Numbered from the stretch's first letter, positions 16,655 to 25,862 are shown. The stretch is 38,481 nucleotides of DNA from an uncultured Clostridia bacterium (GCA_947629555.1 CANRED010000011.1:1-38481); one strand, 5' to 3'. Made by a program: numbers and translations. Notes: generated from the sequence alone by a model not told the origin.

Positions 16655-17701
16655 TTATTCTTCTGCTAATTCAATTAATTTATCTAATAATTCACTATAT
16701 TTTATACCGGCTTCTTCCCATAATTTTGGATACATACTAATACTTGTAAAACCAGGTAAGGTATTAATTTCATTTAAATATATTTCGTTAGTATTTTTGT
16801 CTACAAAGAAGTCTACTCTAGATAAACCTTTGCCATCTATAGCTTTAAACGCTTTAATTGCTAAATTTCTAATTTTATTAGATATATTTTCATCTAATTT
16901 CGCAGGTATGCAAAGAGCAGAATTAGAGTTTTTGTATTTTGCATCAAAACTATAAAATTCTTCAGCAGGTAATATTTCTCCAACACAAGAAGCCTTTACA
17001 GTTTCGTTTCCAAGAACGGCACATTCTATTTCTCTGCCATTTATAAATTCTTCTATTAATATTTTTTTATCAAATTGGCTTGCATATTCTATACAGTTTT
17101 CTAATTCTTCTATGCTTTTTGCTTTGTTTACACCGACAGAAGAACCAGAATTAGAAGGTTTTATAAATAAAGGTAAACCTAATTTTTTTGCAATTAATGA
17201 ACTAACTTCACTTAATGAAAGGATAGTTTCATTGAACTCGTCATCTATATAAATATATTTTTCATTATATTTTCGAACATAAGCATATTTTGCTTGTTTT
17301 ATTTGTGCTTTATTTAAAATTATTTTTGTATATACTTTATCCATTCCCACACAAGAAGATAAAACATTACATCCTACGTATGGGATTTTTAATAGTTCAA
17401 ATAATCCTTGTATTGTACCGTCTTCTCCGTATAATCCGTGTAGTACAGGGAATATCACATCTAAACTTTTTAAATATTCTATAATATTTTCTATTTTTTC
17501 AGAAACATTTATAGAAGAACCAACTTCCAAAACTTTTTTTTCAGAATCAAAATATTTATACCAATTTCCAGATTTATCTATGTAAATTGGGTAAATATCA
17601 TATTTGTTTTCATCTAAATTCTTTATTACAGAGGTGCCAGATACAATAGAAACGTCATGTTCTGTAGACATTCCTCCAAAAATTACACCAATTTTTTTCA
17701 T
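16655..17701 (-). CDS. ddl: D-alanine--D-alanine ligase
   Basis: Ddl joins two D-Ala with ATP for the peptidoglycan stem peptide. The 348 residues fit the ATP-grasp family. GGMSTEHDVSIVSG at the N-terminus, GLYGEDGTIQG, PSNSGSSVGVNK, EFYSFDAKY and EINTLPGFT near the end are family landmarks. It begins 16 bases after murF ends, with AGGAGGG before ATG, so murF and ddl form one operon whose products act in consecutive steps (MurF adds the dipeptide Ddl makes). All CGG trinucleotides in the gene are out of frame. Confidence 0.95.
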   Translation of the reverse strand: MKKIGVIFGGMSTEHDVSIVSGTSVIKNLDENKYDIYPIYIDKSGNWYKYFDSEKKVLEVGSSINVSEKIENIIEYLKSLDVIFPVLHGLYGEDGTIQGLFELLKIPYVGCNVLSSCVGMDKVYTKIILNKAQIKQAKYAYVRKYNEKYIYIDDEFNETILSLSEVSSLIAKKLGLPLFIKPSNSGSSVGVNKAKSIEELENCIEYASQFDKKILIEEFINGREIECAVLGNETVKASCVGEILPAEEFYSFDAKYKNSNSALCIPAKLDENISNKIRNLAIKAFKAIDGKGLSRVDFFVDKNTNEIYLNEINTLPGFTSISMYPKLWEEAGIKYSELLDKLIELAEE

Positions 17702-17716
17702 AAAACCCTCCTATGA

Positions 17717-19106
17717 TTATTTATTTAAAATACCATTTAAAATTTCTATGAAATTCATGCCATGAGATGCTTTTAATAATACAACATCTGTTGGCTCAAG
17801 TATATTCTGCAATTTTTGTATTGCAGAAGCATTATTATCAAAACAAAAAGCATTTTGCTTATTAAATCCTAGTTCTATAGACTTTTCATATATATATTTT
17901 GCTTCTTTACCAACAGTAATTAAAAAATCGATATTATTTTTTACTACGTCATTGGCCACATTTTCATGTAATTGTTTTGAAAATTCTCCTAATTCTAACA
18001 TATCTCCTAAAACAGCTATTTTTCGCTGGTTAGTATAACCTTTTAAATATTCAAGAGCTGCCTTCATAGAATCATAACTTGCATTGTATGCATCATTAAT
18101 AATTGTAACATTATTTTTTGTATAATTAATTTCCATTCTACTTTTTGTTAAAGTAAAATCTTGTATTCCAGAAATAATATCTTGAACAGGTATATTTAAT
18201 TGTAAACCAACTAAAATGGCTGCTAGACTGTTATAAATAAAATGTTTGCCACCAACAGGTACATTTATAGAATATTTTGAATTGTTAATTATAAGGTCAT
18301 AAGTGCTATCATTTATATTATAAATTATATTATTTGGATTTAATAATGAGGTTTCATCAATTCCGTAAGTTAGAATTTTATCTGATTTATTTTCTAAATA
18401 ATATTTATGTAATAAGTCATTATCATTATTAATTATTAATTTTCCGCTCTTTTGATAATCCATCTAATATTTCTAGTTTAGCTTTTAAAATGTTTTCTCT
18501 GGAACCTAGGTTTCCAATATGAGAAGTACCAATATTAGTAATTACTGCAAGATTTGGTTCAGCAATTTTAGAAAGATTGCTAATTTCTCCTAAATGACCC
18601 ATTCCCATTTCAACTACCATAGCAGTATGATCTTGTAATTTTAATATAGTTAATGGTAATCCTATTTGATTATTTAAATTTCCTTCAGTTTTTAAAACCT
18701 TATATTTTTTAGATACAACACTTGCAATAATATCCTTTGTGCTTGTTTTTCCAACACTTCCAGTAATAGCAACAACAGGTATGTTGTATAAATTTCGTTT
18801 ATAATTTGCAATTTTTTGTAAAGCAGTTATAGAATTTTCTACTTGTATAATTATTTTAGAATTATAGTTTTCTAAAATAGAAGCATCAATCCCTGCATCT
18901 GTAATACATCCAATAGCTCCTAATTCTAAGGCTTTTTTGCAAAATACATTTCCATCGAAATTTTCACCTTTTATACCAATATACATATCATTTGGTAAAA
19001 TAGTGCGTGTATCTTTAGAAAAATTATTTATAATAGTATTTATATCACCACATATAAGTTTTGCATTACAGACTTCTATAATATCTTTAACAGTAAGATT
19101 AAACAT
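17717..19106 (-). CDS. murF: UDP-MurNAc-tripeptide--D-Ala-D-Ala ligase, read through one CGGA site
   Basis: MurF adds D-Ala-D-Ala to the UDP-MurNAc-tripeptide and is normally essential. The first 220 residues include the ATP-binding AITGSVGKTSTKD and EMGMGHLGEI. The zero frame then meets GAG CGG AAA and stops eleven codons after the CGG. Reading CGGA (18446-18443) as Gly221 continues ...LSKE-G-KLIINNDND..., where the family has its Gly-x-Leu-Ile-x-Asn-x-Asp motif, through INDAYNAS and VLGDMLELG to the normal end (462 residues). ATG follows AGGAGGA. A free-living walled cell without MurF is implausible, so either CGGA is decoded as Gly or the C is an error. Confidence 0.9.
18443..18446 (-). 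other. CGGN glycine site in murF (CGGA)
   Basis: Reading: AAA GAG CGGA AAA TTA ATA ATT. Restores Gly-Lys-Leu-Ile-Ile-Asn of the MurF central domain. Confidence 0.85.
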
Positions 19107-19249
19107 TAAAAATCCTCCTTATATATATTACGAAAAAATATTTCTTATATATTAATATGATTATTCTATACTAAATTACACAAAAAATAAAGCAAAATAT
19201 AAAAAATGATGATTTTAAAAAATTCAATTTGCAAATAGATGATTAATTG

Positions 19250-19360
19250 TATAAGGTTAATATATATTTTTCGAAAGAAAAGTTCGACAAGCCTGCTGCT
19301 TACGGATTACCCTAAGACCTGAAGAATTTTCTTGAGAATAAATATATATTAACCTTTATA
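19250..19360. repeat. 110-base inverted-repeat element 2
   Basis: AAGGTTAATATATATTT (near 19254) recurs inverted at about 19341-19357, with a few extra paired bases outside. The interior is less AT-rich. It lies in the 315-base gap between murF and the SASP gene, which otherwise shows only AT-rich sequence and the SASP terminator. Confidence 0.6.
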
Positions 19361-19376
19361 GTATAAACTTGAATCA

Positions 19377-19420
19377 AAAAATAAGGCAAACTATAATATA
19401 TAGTTTACCTTATTTTTTTA
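19377..19420 (-). terminator. terminator of the SASP gene
   Basis: On the minus strand AATAAGGTAAACTATA pairs with TATAGTTTGCCTTATT, followed by T-rich sequence, just past the SASP stop codon. Confidence 0.85.
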
Positions 19421-19421
19421 A

Positions 19422-19589
19422 CTATACTTTTCTATTAGCTATTTCTATAGCTTTTTTAACCATACTACCACAAGTTTTAGATGAAACATTTTCCCATCCA
19501 CCATCTTGTTTAACTTGGTCGAAAACACCTAGTTCTTTTGCAATTTCTTCTTTAAGGTTTTCAGACATTATAGTGCTTTTTCTTGACAT
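19422..19589 (-). CDS. small acid-soluble spore protein, alpha/beta type
   Basis: The 55-residue protein contains LKEEIAKELGVFDQV, which carries the conserved Glu-Ile-Ala germination-protease region, then Gly-Gly-Trp and CGSMVKKAIEIAN, matching the second helix of alpha/beta-type SASPs. These proteins coat forespore DNA and protect it. It is a shortened clostridial variant with Gly-Gly-Trp-Glu in the loop. TAAGGAGGT precedes the ATG at ideal spacing. It is too short for many gene callers. Confidence 0.85.
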   Translation of the reverse strand: MSRKSTIMSENLKEEIAKELGVFDQVKQDGGWENVSSKTCGSMVKKAIEIANRKV

Positions 19590-19731
19590 TATAATTACCT
19601 CCTTATAGAAAGATAAAATTATATCTTTCTAAAAAATATTATCCGCAAAAAAACATATATTATTAATGAAAATTTTGAAAAAATTAATAGTTATTGCATA
19701 GAAAAAATTGTAAGATATTTTAAATAACATA

Positions 19732-19770
19732 GTAGGGAACGGCGCCCTCGCCGTTCCGCTTTTCAAATGA
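19732..19770 (+). repeat. dispersed GTAGGGAACGGCG hairpin repeat, copy 10
   Basis: GGAACGGCG pairs with CGCCGTTCC. Relative to copies with GACG/CGTC, both arms changed (A to G and T to C), a compensating substitution. Confidence 0.75.
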
Positions 19771-19803
19771 ATATAAACTGAAAGGTTATTAGAAAAGTTT
19801 ACA

Positions 19804-21195
19804 TTACATAGTTAGCGTTCCATTAGGTGTATTTATAATTACTAAAATATTTTCTTCTTTTCCATTTTCTGCATTTATATAAACTAAAAAGTCTGTATCA
19901 TCAACTTTTCCTTTAAATTCATAACAAAATATTTCTGTTTTCCATTCTGTTGGAATGATTGCTAAACCTTCACTTAAAATTTCCAATTTTGTATTTAAAT
20001 GCGATTTTGCTTCTTCTAAAGTTATATTTGGTGTAGGAATATTTCTTATAGTATGAGAATTTAGATATCCTGTTGTTTCCATTCCTAAAACTTCTCCATT
20101 GTCTAGAGCAATTTTTAACTTAATTAAATCAGTATAAGCTACAACACCATTTTGGGAATAAGCATAATTAATTGTTACAACGCCATCTTGTTTTAAATAA
20201 TAAGTTTCCTTCATATCAGGAAATCCTTTAGAATCTAAAAATTCTTTACCAATTTTATTTGCATCTTCTTGAGAGATAACCTCAGCGTTTATATCTCTAT
20301 TGTGGTTCATAAATACAATATGTCCACCTTTTTGAGATATAGAAACACTTACAGGATTATTTTTATCTCCATCATTTAAAGTAATAGAAAAAGTATATGA
20401 AGGAATATTTCCATTTTCAGATAATCCTGAAGAATTAACTTCTTGTATTCTATCAGAGCCAACTAAATTTATTGCAATTTCTTTTGCCTGATCTTCAGAA
20501 ACATTATCTCCTGTAAGTCCTTTTTTTTCTGCTTTATCAATATGTTCAGAATAAGCACCATCATATATTAAACCGGCGTATTCACCAAAGTTGGAATCAA
20601 TATTGCTAAAACTATCTTTAGAGTTATTGCTTACTTGTTGAGCAAACATTGTAGAACCTTTTTTGGTTAATTCTTTCCAACTTATTGTACCATCTGTCAT
20701 TTCGGTAGATAATTGATTAAGCGTATTTTGTAATTCAACGCAATATGTGTGAAGATTTTGTAAATTATCTAAGTCTTCTTGTGTTAAAGATTCATTATAT
20801 ATATTTTTCCTAGATAAAGAATAACTATAATCACTAACTTGGTTTAAAAATTTAGCAGTATTAGATAATCCTTCATTATTAATTGGAATTTGAGATAAGT
20901 ATATTTGCGCTAAATTAGCTTCTTTCCAAACTCTAGTTAAGGTTTCAGCACCGTGTTCAGGAGAAGTAGAAATTAATGATTTTGCAAGATAATTTTCAAC
21001 ATTTTGAACATAATCTACAAGTTCAAAAAAAGCTAAGTTATATTGGTTTTCCATAACTTGTCTATATTCTTTTTGCTTTTTATATATAACTCCACCTAAA
21101 ATAAGGCATACTATTATAAGTCCAACAATAATGCTAAGCATGTGTCTATCTTTTAATCGATTTTTCCAATCTATTACTTTTTCTTTAAAATTCAT
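19804..21195 (-). CDS. ypeB: germination protein YpeB
   Basis: The 463-residue protein has one N-terminal membrane helix (about 24-44), a coiled helical middle, and C-terminal PepSY-like repeats containing VSISQKGGHIVFMNHNRD and the pair YLNSHTIRN...P. YpeB is needed to place and stabilise the spore cortex-lytic enzyme SleB, whose gene lies immediately upstream in the same direction. I chose ATG at 21195 with GAAAGGA upstream. The longer frame from 21258 runs through an inverted-repeat arm. Confidence 0.9.
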   Translation of the reverse strand: MNFKEKVIDWKNRLKDRHMLSIIVGLIIVCLILGGVIYKKQKEYRQVMENQYNLAFFELVDYVQNVENYLAKSLISTSPEHGAETLTRVWKEANLAQIYLSQIPINNEGLSNTAKFLNQVSDYSYSLSRKNIYNESLTQEDLDNLQNLHTYCVELQNTLNQLSTEMTDGTISWKELTKKGSTMFAQQVSNNSKDSFSNIDSNFGEYAGLIYDGAYSEHIDKAEKKGLTGDNVSEDQAKEIAINLVGSDRIQEVNSSGLSENGNIPSYTFSITLNDGDKNNPVSVSISQKGGHIVFMNHNRDINAEVISQEDANKIGKEFLDSKGFPDMKETYYLKQDGVVTINYAYSQNGVVAYTDLIKLKIALDNGEVLGMETTGYLNSHTIRNIPTPNITLEEAKSHLNTKLEILSEGLAIIPTEWKTEIFCYEFKGKVDDTDFLVYINAENGKEENILVIINTPNGTLTM

Positions 21196-21230
21196 AAATT
21201 TAAAATCCTTTCTTATAAAATATTTCTCTA

Positions 21231-21370
21231 TGCAGTAAGTATATGATTTTTTTTGCACCTTGGTGTCGCAACCTCTAAATTTAATTATTTAGTAGGTTGC
21301 TCCATTCGCCCTTCGCTTCGCTCCGGTTGGTCGCTTACGCGGTGCTTTAAAAAATAATATACTTACTGCA
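21231..21370. repeat. 140-base inverted-repeat element 3
   Basis: About 29 bases (from TGCAGTAAGTATAT to GCACC, 21231-21259) recur inverted at 21341-21370 with a few mismatches. Inside is a second hairpin, GCAACCTCTAAAT/ATTTAG.AGGTTGC, and a GC-richer stretch (CGCTTCGCTCC). It separates sleB from ypeB and resembles elements 1 and 2 in architecture but not sequence. Confidence 0.65.
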
Positions 21371-21462
21371 ATAAAATATGCAACAGAACTCGAAATAAAA
21401 TATGCAATAAAACTTGCAGTAAAATGTGCAACAAAACTTGCAATAAAATATGCAATAAATCT
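21369..21462 (+). repeat. tandem repeat of about 24 bases, four copies
   Basis: Units of the form AATAAAATATGCAA(C/T)AAAACTTGC follow one another with small changes, directly next to inverted-repeat element 3. They lie in the sleB-ypeB gap and have no reading frame. Confidence 0.75.
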
Positions 21463-21488
21463 GAAATGAAAAGCTTGTAAAACATCAT

Positions 21489-21959
21489 TTATTTACAAAA
21501 ATGATGTTTACCAATAGTTTTTACTATTTGTCTTGACCAAATCCAACTACTTGTTGCAGTATTTGGATTAAAATAATAAATGCATCCATTAGTAGGGTCC
21601 CATCCATTTAGCGCATCAGTTGCTGCTTTTACAACAGTCGAGTCAGATGAAATTGGAACATTTATCTGCCCATCTGAAACAGCAGTAAAAGCACCAGGTT
21701 GATATATTACGCCGGCAATTGTATTAGGAAAACTAGAATGTTTTACTCTATTCATAATTACAGCTCCAACCGCAACTTGACCTTCATAAGGTTCACCACG
21801 AGCTTCTCCATTAATAGCACGTGCTAATAATTGAACATCAGAAGTTGAATTGGAAGTACCAGCAGCTAAAATTTTTACAGGTACAGTATTTACACAAAAA
21901 TATAAAAATATAAAAATAAAAAAAATTAATATCGAAAGAAAAAAAGTATTTTTTTTCAA
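21489..21959 (-). CDS. sleB: spore cortex-lytic enzyme catalytic domain, SleB type
   Basis: The 156-residue protein has an N-terminal hydrophobic signal (about 7-28) followed by the Hydrolase_2 (SleB/CwlJ) domain: LLARAINGEARGEPYEGQ contains the catalytic Glu of this lytic transglycosylase family, then VAVGAVIMNRV and TNGCIYYFNP. It lacks the N-terminal peptidoglycan-binding domain of Bacillus SleB and so is a minimal form. ypeB follows on the same strand, the standard germination pair, though 293 bases of repeats intervene. ATG is preceded by AGGAGGATA. Confidence 0.88.
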   Translation of the reverse strand: MKKNTFFLSILIFFIFIFLYFCVNTVPVKILAAGTSNSTSDVQLLARAINGEARGEPYEGQVAVGAVIMNRVKHSSFPNTIAGVIYQPGAFTAVSDGQINVPISSDSTVVKAATDALNGWDPTNGCIYYFNPNTATSSWIWSRQIVKTIGKHHFCK

Positions 21960-22042
21960 AGTATCCTCCTAAAAATAAACTTAAATATAGTTTGTATGTA
22001 TTTTTATAATTTATACTTTATATAGAAAAAAATTGTAAATAA

Positions 22043-22051
22043 TGATATAAT
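22043..22051 (+). promoter_or_regulatory. extended -10 promoter of the glycosyltransferase gene
   Basis: TGATATAAT provides a perfect TATAAT (22046-22051) with an upstream TG and no good -35, typical of extended -10 promoters. Confidence 0.5.
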
Positions 22052-22076
22052 TCATAAAAACATATTGGAGGAAAAT

Positions 22077-23204
22077 ATGGATAAAATATTAATATTATAT
22101 GGATCTTATGGTGGAGGGCACAAATCAGCTGCCAATGCTATAAAAAAATACATTGAAGAAAATTACAAAGAAAATCAAGTAGAAATGGTAGATTGTGTAG
22201 AATACATAAGTAAAATTTTAAATAAACTTACAACTGGTGCATATAATCAAATGGCAAAAAAAGCACCTTGGGCATGGAAAAGAGTATACTTTAACTCAGA
22301 AAAGGGACTTCTATCTAAAATAAGTAATGGAACAAATGCACTATTATCAAAAAAATTATTGCATTTAATAGAAAAAGAAAATCCTAGTATAATAATATCT
22401 ACACATCCATTTGCAACACAAATGACCGGAAGATTAAAAAGAAAAGGAAAAATAAAATGCCAAATTGCAACAATACTAACAGATTTTGAAATTCATAATC
22501 AATGGTTACAAGAATCAGGTTTTATAGATAAATATTTTGTTGCACACTCTGGAATGAAAGAATCAATGATAAAAAAGCAAATTGACTCAAATAAAATATA
22601 TGTAACAGGAATACCAATGTCTGAGCGCTTTTTAGAAACATTTGATAGGAAATTCATTTTAAATGAATTTGGATTAGAAGATGGTAAAAAAACAGTACTT
22701 TTCTTTGGCGGAGGAGAAATGGGACTTGGAAAGGACAAAACTTGCGAAATATTAAAAATACTTATAGAGGAATTTCCGCAAATACAAACCGTTGCAATAT
22801 CTGGTAAAAATGAAGTAATGAATAAAGAATTTAATAAAATTGTAGATGATAGTAATAGTGTGCATAAAGTAAAAGTATTAGATTATACAAAAAAAGTTCC
22901 AGAACTCATGAGCATATCTAATTTAGTAATTACAAAACCTGGAGGGTTAACTACTACTGAAAGTTTAGCGTCAGGTTTGCCTATGATTATAATAAATCCA
23001 ATACCCGGTCAAGAAGAACAAAATGCTCAGTTCCTAGAAAAAAGAGGAGTGGGAGTATGGTTAAAAAAAGATGATAATGTAAAGAATGTATTAAAATCAA
23101 TAATAAATTCAGATGAAAAGCTAGAAGAAATGAAAAATAATATAAAAGGACTTGCAAATAAAACATCAACAAAAGATATATGTGAAACTATATTAAAGAA
23201 ATAA
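22077..23204 (+). CDS. GT28 glycosyltransferase, UgtP/MGDG synthase type
   Basis: The 375-residue protein begins ILYGSYGGGHKSAA, the N-terminal signature of monogalactosyl-/diglucosyl-diacylglycerol synthases, and has the MurG-like sugar-nucleotide site TKPGGLTTTESLA...PIPGQEEQNAQFL. It probably adds glucose or galactose to diacylglycerol at the inner membrane face, making glycolipid or the teichoic acid anchor. I chose ATG at 22077 because TTGGAGG overlaps the upstream TTG start at 22065. The gene is followed by a strong palindrome and no partner gene. Confidence 0.85.
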   Translation: MDKILILYGSYGGGHKSAANAIKKYIEENYKENQVEMVDCVEYISKILNKLTTGAYNQMAKKAPWAWKRVYFNSEKGLLSKISNGTNALLSKKLLHLIEKENPSIIISTHPFATQMTGRLKRKGKIKCQIATILTDFEIHNQWLQESGFIDKYFVAHSGMKESMIKKQIDSNKIYVTGIPMSERFLETFDRKFILNEFGLEDGKKTVLFFGGGEMGLGKDKTCEILKILIEEFPQIQTVAISGKNEVMNKEFNKIVDDSNSVHKVKVLDYTKKVPELMSISNLVITKPGGLTTTESLASGLPMIIINPIPGQEEQNAQFLEKRGVGVWLKKDDNVKNVLKSIINSDEKLEEMKNNIKGLANKTSTKDICETILKK

Positions 23205-23220
23205 ATGTATAGTAATATGA

Positions 23221-23259
23221 AATTAATATCGTATTTATTTTATAAATACGATATTAATT
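23221..23259. terminator. 17-bp palindrome after the glycosyltransferase gene
   Basis: A perfect 17-bp A/T-rich stem (23221-23237 with 23243-23259) with a five-base loop. It can act as a terminator, with weak flanking T. Confidence 0.6.
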
Positions 23260-23364
23260 TATGGGTAAATATAAAATGTCGAAATTTGTAATACGATTTT
23301 TCTTGCAAAATAAAAAAATATAAGATATAAATAAAATAATTTAATTCAAATAATTTTTTTTCTT

Positions 23365-23381
23365 TTTGTACTTAGTACAAA
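23365..23381. promoter_or_regulatory. perfect palindrome upstream of comM, possible operator
   Basis: TTTGTACT T AGTACAAA is a perfect 8-bp dyad with one central base, 39 bases before the comM start codon. Its position suits a repressor site; no regulator is identified. Confidence 0.35.
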
Positions 23382-23419
23382 TAATTTCCAATAAAAACAA
23401 TTAAATATAGGAGGAATAA

Positions 23420-24958
23420 ATGTTATCCATAGTAAAAAGTATGGGTTTGCATGGGCTTGATCGGATATCTTATCGAAGTTCAAGTTGATGTTTCTTCAGG
23501 TTTACCATCTTGGGAAGTTGTAGGATTACCAGATGTTAGTGTAAAAGAAGCAAAAGAAAGGGTAAAAACCGCAATAAAAAATTCTGAAATTGAATTTCCA
23601 AGCCGAAGAATACTTGTTAATTTAGCACCTGCAAATACAAAAAAGGAAGGCTCTTTATTTGATTTGCCAATTGCAATAGGAATATTAATGGCTACAGAAG
23701 TAATTCAAAAATTTGATGTATCAAACTTTATATTCATAGGAGAATTATCTTTAAATGGAAAACTGAATAAGGTAAAAGGAATATTACCAATGTGCATAGA
23801 AGCAAGTAGATTAGGAATAAAAAACGTAATTTTACCTGAAGAAAATGCAAAAGAAGCAGCAATAGTAAAAGATATAAATGTAATACCTGCAAAAAATTTA
23901 AAGCAAGTAATAAATTATTTAAATGGTACAGAACAAATCCAATCTGAATATGTAGACGTAAATAAATTATTTAAAGATAATCAAAAATATATTTCAGATT
24001 TTTCAGAAGTAAAAGGACAAGAAAATATAAAAAGAGCATTAGAAATTTCTGCAGCAGGAGGACATAATTGCCTATTAATAGGTAGTCCACGGGTCACGGA
24101 AAAACAATGATGGCAAGAAGGTTGCCTACAATATTACCAGATTTAAGTTTTGAAGAAGCCCTAGAAATTACCAAAATACATAGTATAGCTGGAACATTAC
24201 CAAGCAATGTACCTCTAATTACAACAAGACCATTTAGAGCACCACATCATACTGTTTCATCAGTATCATTATCAGGCGGAGGTAAAATTCCAAAGCCAGG
24301 AGAAATAAGTTTAGCACACTTTGGTGTTTTGTTTTTAGATGAACTACCTGAATTTTCAAAAAGTACATTAGAGGTATTAAGAGTTCCGTTAGAAGATGGA
24401 GAAGTAACAATAAGTAGGGTAAATGCAAGTTTAACATATCCTGCAAAATTTGTATTAATTGCAAGTATGAATCCATGCCCTTGTGGATATTACGGCTCAA
24501 AAGATAAAGAATGTAATTGCACTCCACAACAAATTGCAAAATATATGGGTAAAATAAGCGGACCATTGTTAGATAGGATAGATATACACATAGAAGTAAC
24601 ACCTGTAAAGTATGAAAAATTAGAATCAGATTTACAACCAGAAAGCTCTGAGCAAATAAAATCAAGGGTAAATAAAGCAAGAAAAATACAACTAGAAAGA
24701 TATAAAGACAATAAAATATTTTCAAATTCTGAATTAACACCAAAACTAATAGAAAAATATTGTAAGTTAGATGAAGCTGGAAAAAGAATATTAGAAAATG
24801 CGTTTAAAAAATTAGGGCTAAGTGCTAGGGCTTATGGAAGAATATTAAAAGTTTCTAGAACAATTGCAGATTTAGCAGGAGAAGAAAATATATTACCAGT
24901 TCACATTGCAGAAGCAATACAATACAGAAATTTAGATAGGAAATATTGGGGTAATTAA
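23420..24958 (+). CDS. comM: YifB/ComM-type AAA+ Mg-chelatase-like ATPase, read through three CGGN sites
   Basis: ComM is a hexameric branch-migration helicase acting in natural transformation. The real start is ATG 23420 after AGGAGG, giving MLSIVKSMGLHGLD before the first quadruplet CGGA (Gly15). The zero frame is lost there. Reading it as Gly continues the family sequence (YLIEVQVDVSSGLPSWEVVGLPD). At the Walker A loop two quadruplets, CGGG and CGGA, must both be read as Gly to give GSPGSGKT (221-228). The rest runs uninterrupted through RPFRAPHHT, LDELPEF and CPCGYYG to residue 511, the family length. comM-dprA-yraN is the usual order. As plain DNA this gene would need three corrections. 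Confidence 0.9.
23462..23465 (+). other. CGGN glycine site 1 in comM (CGGA)
   Basis: Reading: GGG CTT GAT CGGA TAT CTT ATC. Joins the ATG/AGGAGG start to the rest of ComM. Confidence 0.85.
24090..24093 (+). other. CGGN glycine site 2 in comM (CGGG)
   Basis: Reading: AGT CCA CGGG TCA. This is the first Gly after Pro in the Walker A motif (Gly224). Confidence 0.88.
24097..24100 (+). other. CGGN glycine site 3 in comM (CGGA)
   Basis: Reading: TCA CGGA AAA ACA ATG. This is the Gly before the catalytic Lys-Thr of Walker A (Gly226). It is only three bases from site 2. Confidence 0.88.
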
Positions 24959-24959
24959 A

Positions 24960-25851
24960 ATGAAAATAAAAAAAATAAAATATGAAGATAAAGAATATCC
25001 AGAATTATTAAGAAATATAAAAAATCCACCCAAACAACTATATGTTTTAGGAAATACAGAAATATTAAATAAACCAGGAATCGCAATAATTGGTTCAAGA
25101 AATTGCACAGAAGATGGTAAAAAAATAGCTAGAAATTTTGCAAGTAAATTATCTAGTGTACGGTGTATGTATAAATAGTGGCATGGCAATAGGCATAGAT
25201 ACACAAGCACATCTTGGTGCAATTAAAGAAGTAGGTAAAACTGTAGCGGTTTTAGGATGTGGATTAAATAAAATATACCCAAAGGAAAATACAGAATTAT
25301 TTCATAAAATTATAGATAATGGTGGAGCGGTAATTAGTGAATACGAAAGTAGTGAAGAGGCAGAATCTAAAAAATTTATACAAAGAAATAGAATAGTTAG
25401 CGGAATGTCAATAGGTGTCTTAGTTATAGAAGCAGCATTTAGAAGCGGAACAAGCATTACTGCAAGGTTTGCAAGAGAAGAAGGAAAACCAATATTTTGC
25501 ATACCACACGAAATAAGTTATAAGTTAGGAGTTGGAACCAATAAATTATTAAAAAGTGGTGCAAAATGCGTAGTATCAGTAGGAGACATATTAAATGAAT
25601 ATGAAGACTTAAAAAAACTAAAAGTAAATACAAATAATATTTATGAAACAGTAATAAATATAGAGGAAATTCCTAAAGATTATCGAGAAATATATAATTG
25701 TTTAACTAAAGGAGAAATACACATAAATGAAATATGTAAAAAAACAAAAATGAATATAACTGAAGTAAATTCTGGATTAACAATATTAGAATTAGAAGGA
25801 TATGTAAATAGATTACCAGGAAATATGTTTACATTACCACAAAGTAGATAA
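24960..25851 (+). CDS. dprA: DNA processing protein DprA, read through one CGGT site
   Basis: DprA binds incoming single-stranded DNA and loads RecA in transformation. The N-terminal part ends IGSRNCTEDGKKIARNFASKLSSV. The zero frame then reads CGG and soon TAG. Reading CGGT (25161-25164) as Gly68 continues into VCINSGMAIGIDTQAH, which is the conserved Ser-Gly-x-Ala-x-Gly-Ile-Asp of the Rossmann-like core, then AVLGCGLNKIYP, RNRIVSGMS, and a winged-helix end. Total 296 residues, normal length. It begins one base after the comM stop and is likely translationally coupled. Confidence 0.9.
25161..25164 (+). other. CGGN glycine site in dprA (CGGT)
   Basis: Reading: TCT AGT GTA CGGT GTA TGT ATA. 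Restores Val-Gly-Val before the DprA nucleotide-fold motif. Confidence 0.85.
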
Positions 25852-25862
25852 GGAGATAAACA

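Noticed and set aside
10607..23284. TGTCGAA-type Spo0A boxes at 10607 (reverse), 15120 and 23278
   Set aside because: A 7-base motif is expected a few times by chance in 38 kb on two strands, and the positions are not consistently placed relative to promoters.
23459..25164. Classical P-site slippery +1 frameshifting as in prfB
   Set aside because: The codons before the sites differ and the P-site tRNAs could not re-pair in the +1 frame (for example GAT to ATC or CCA to CAC). No internal Shine-Dalgarno element is shared upstream.
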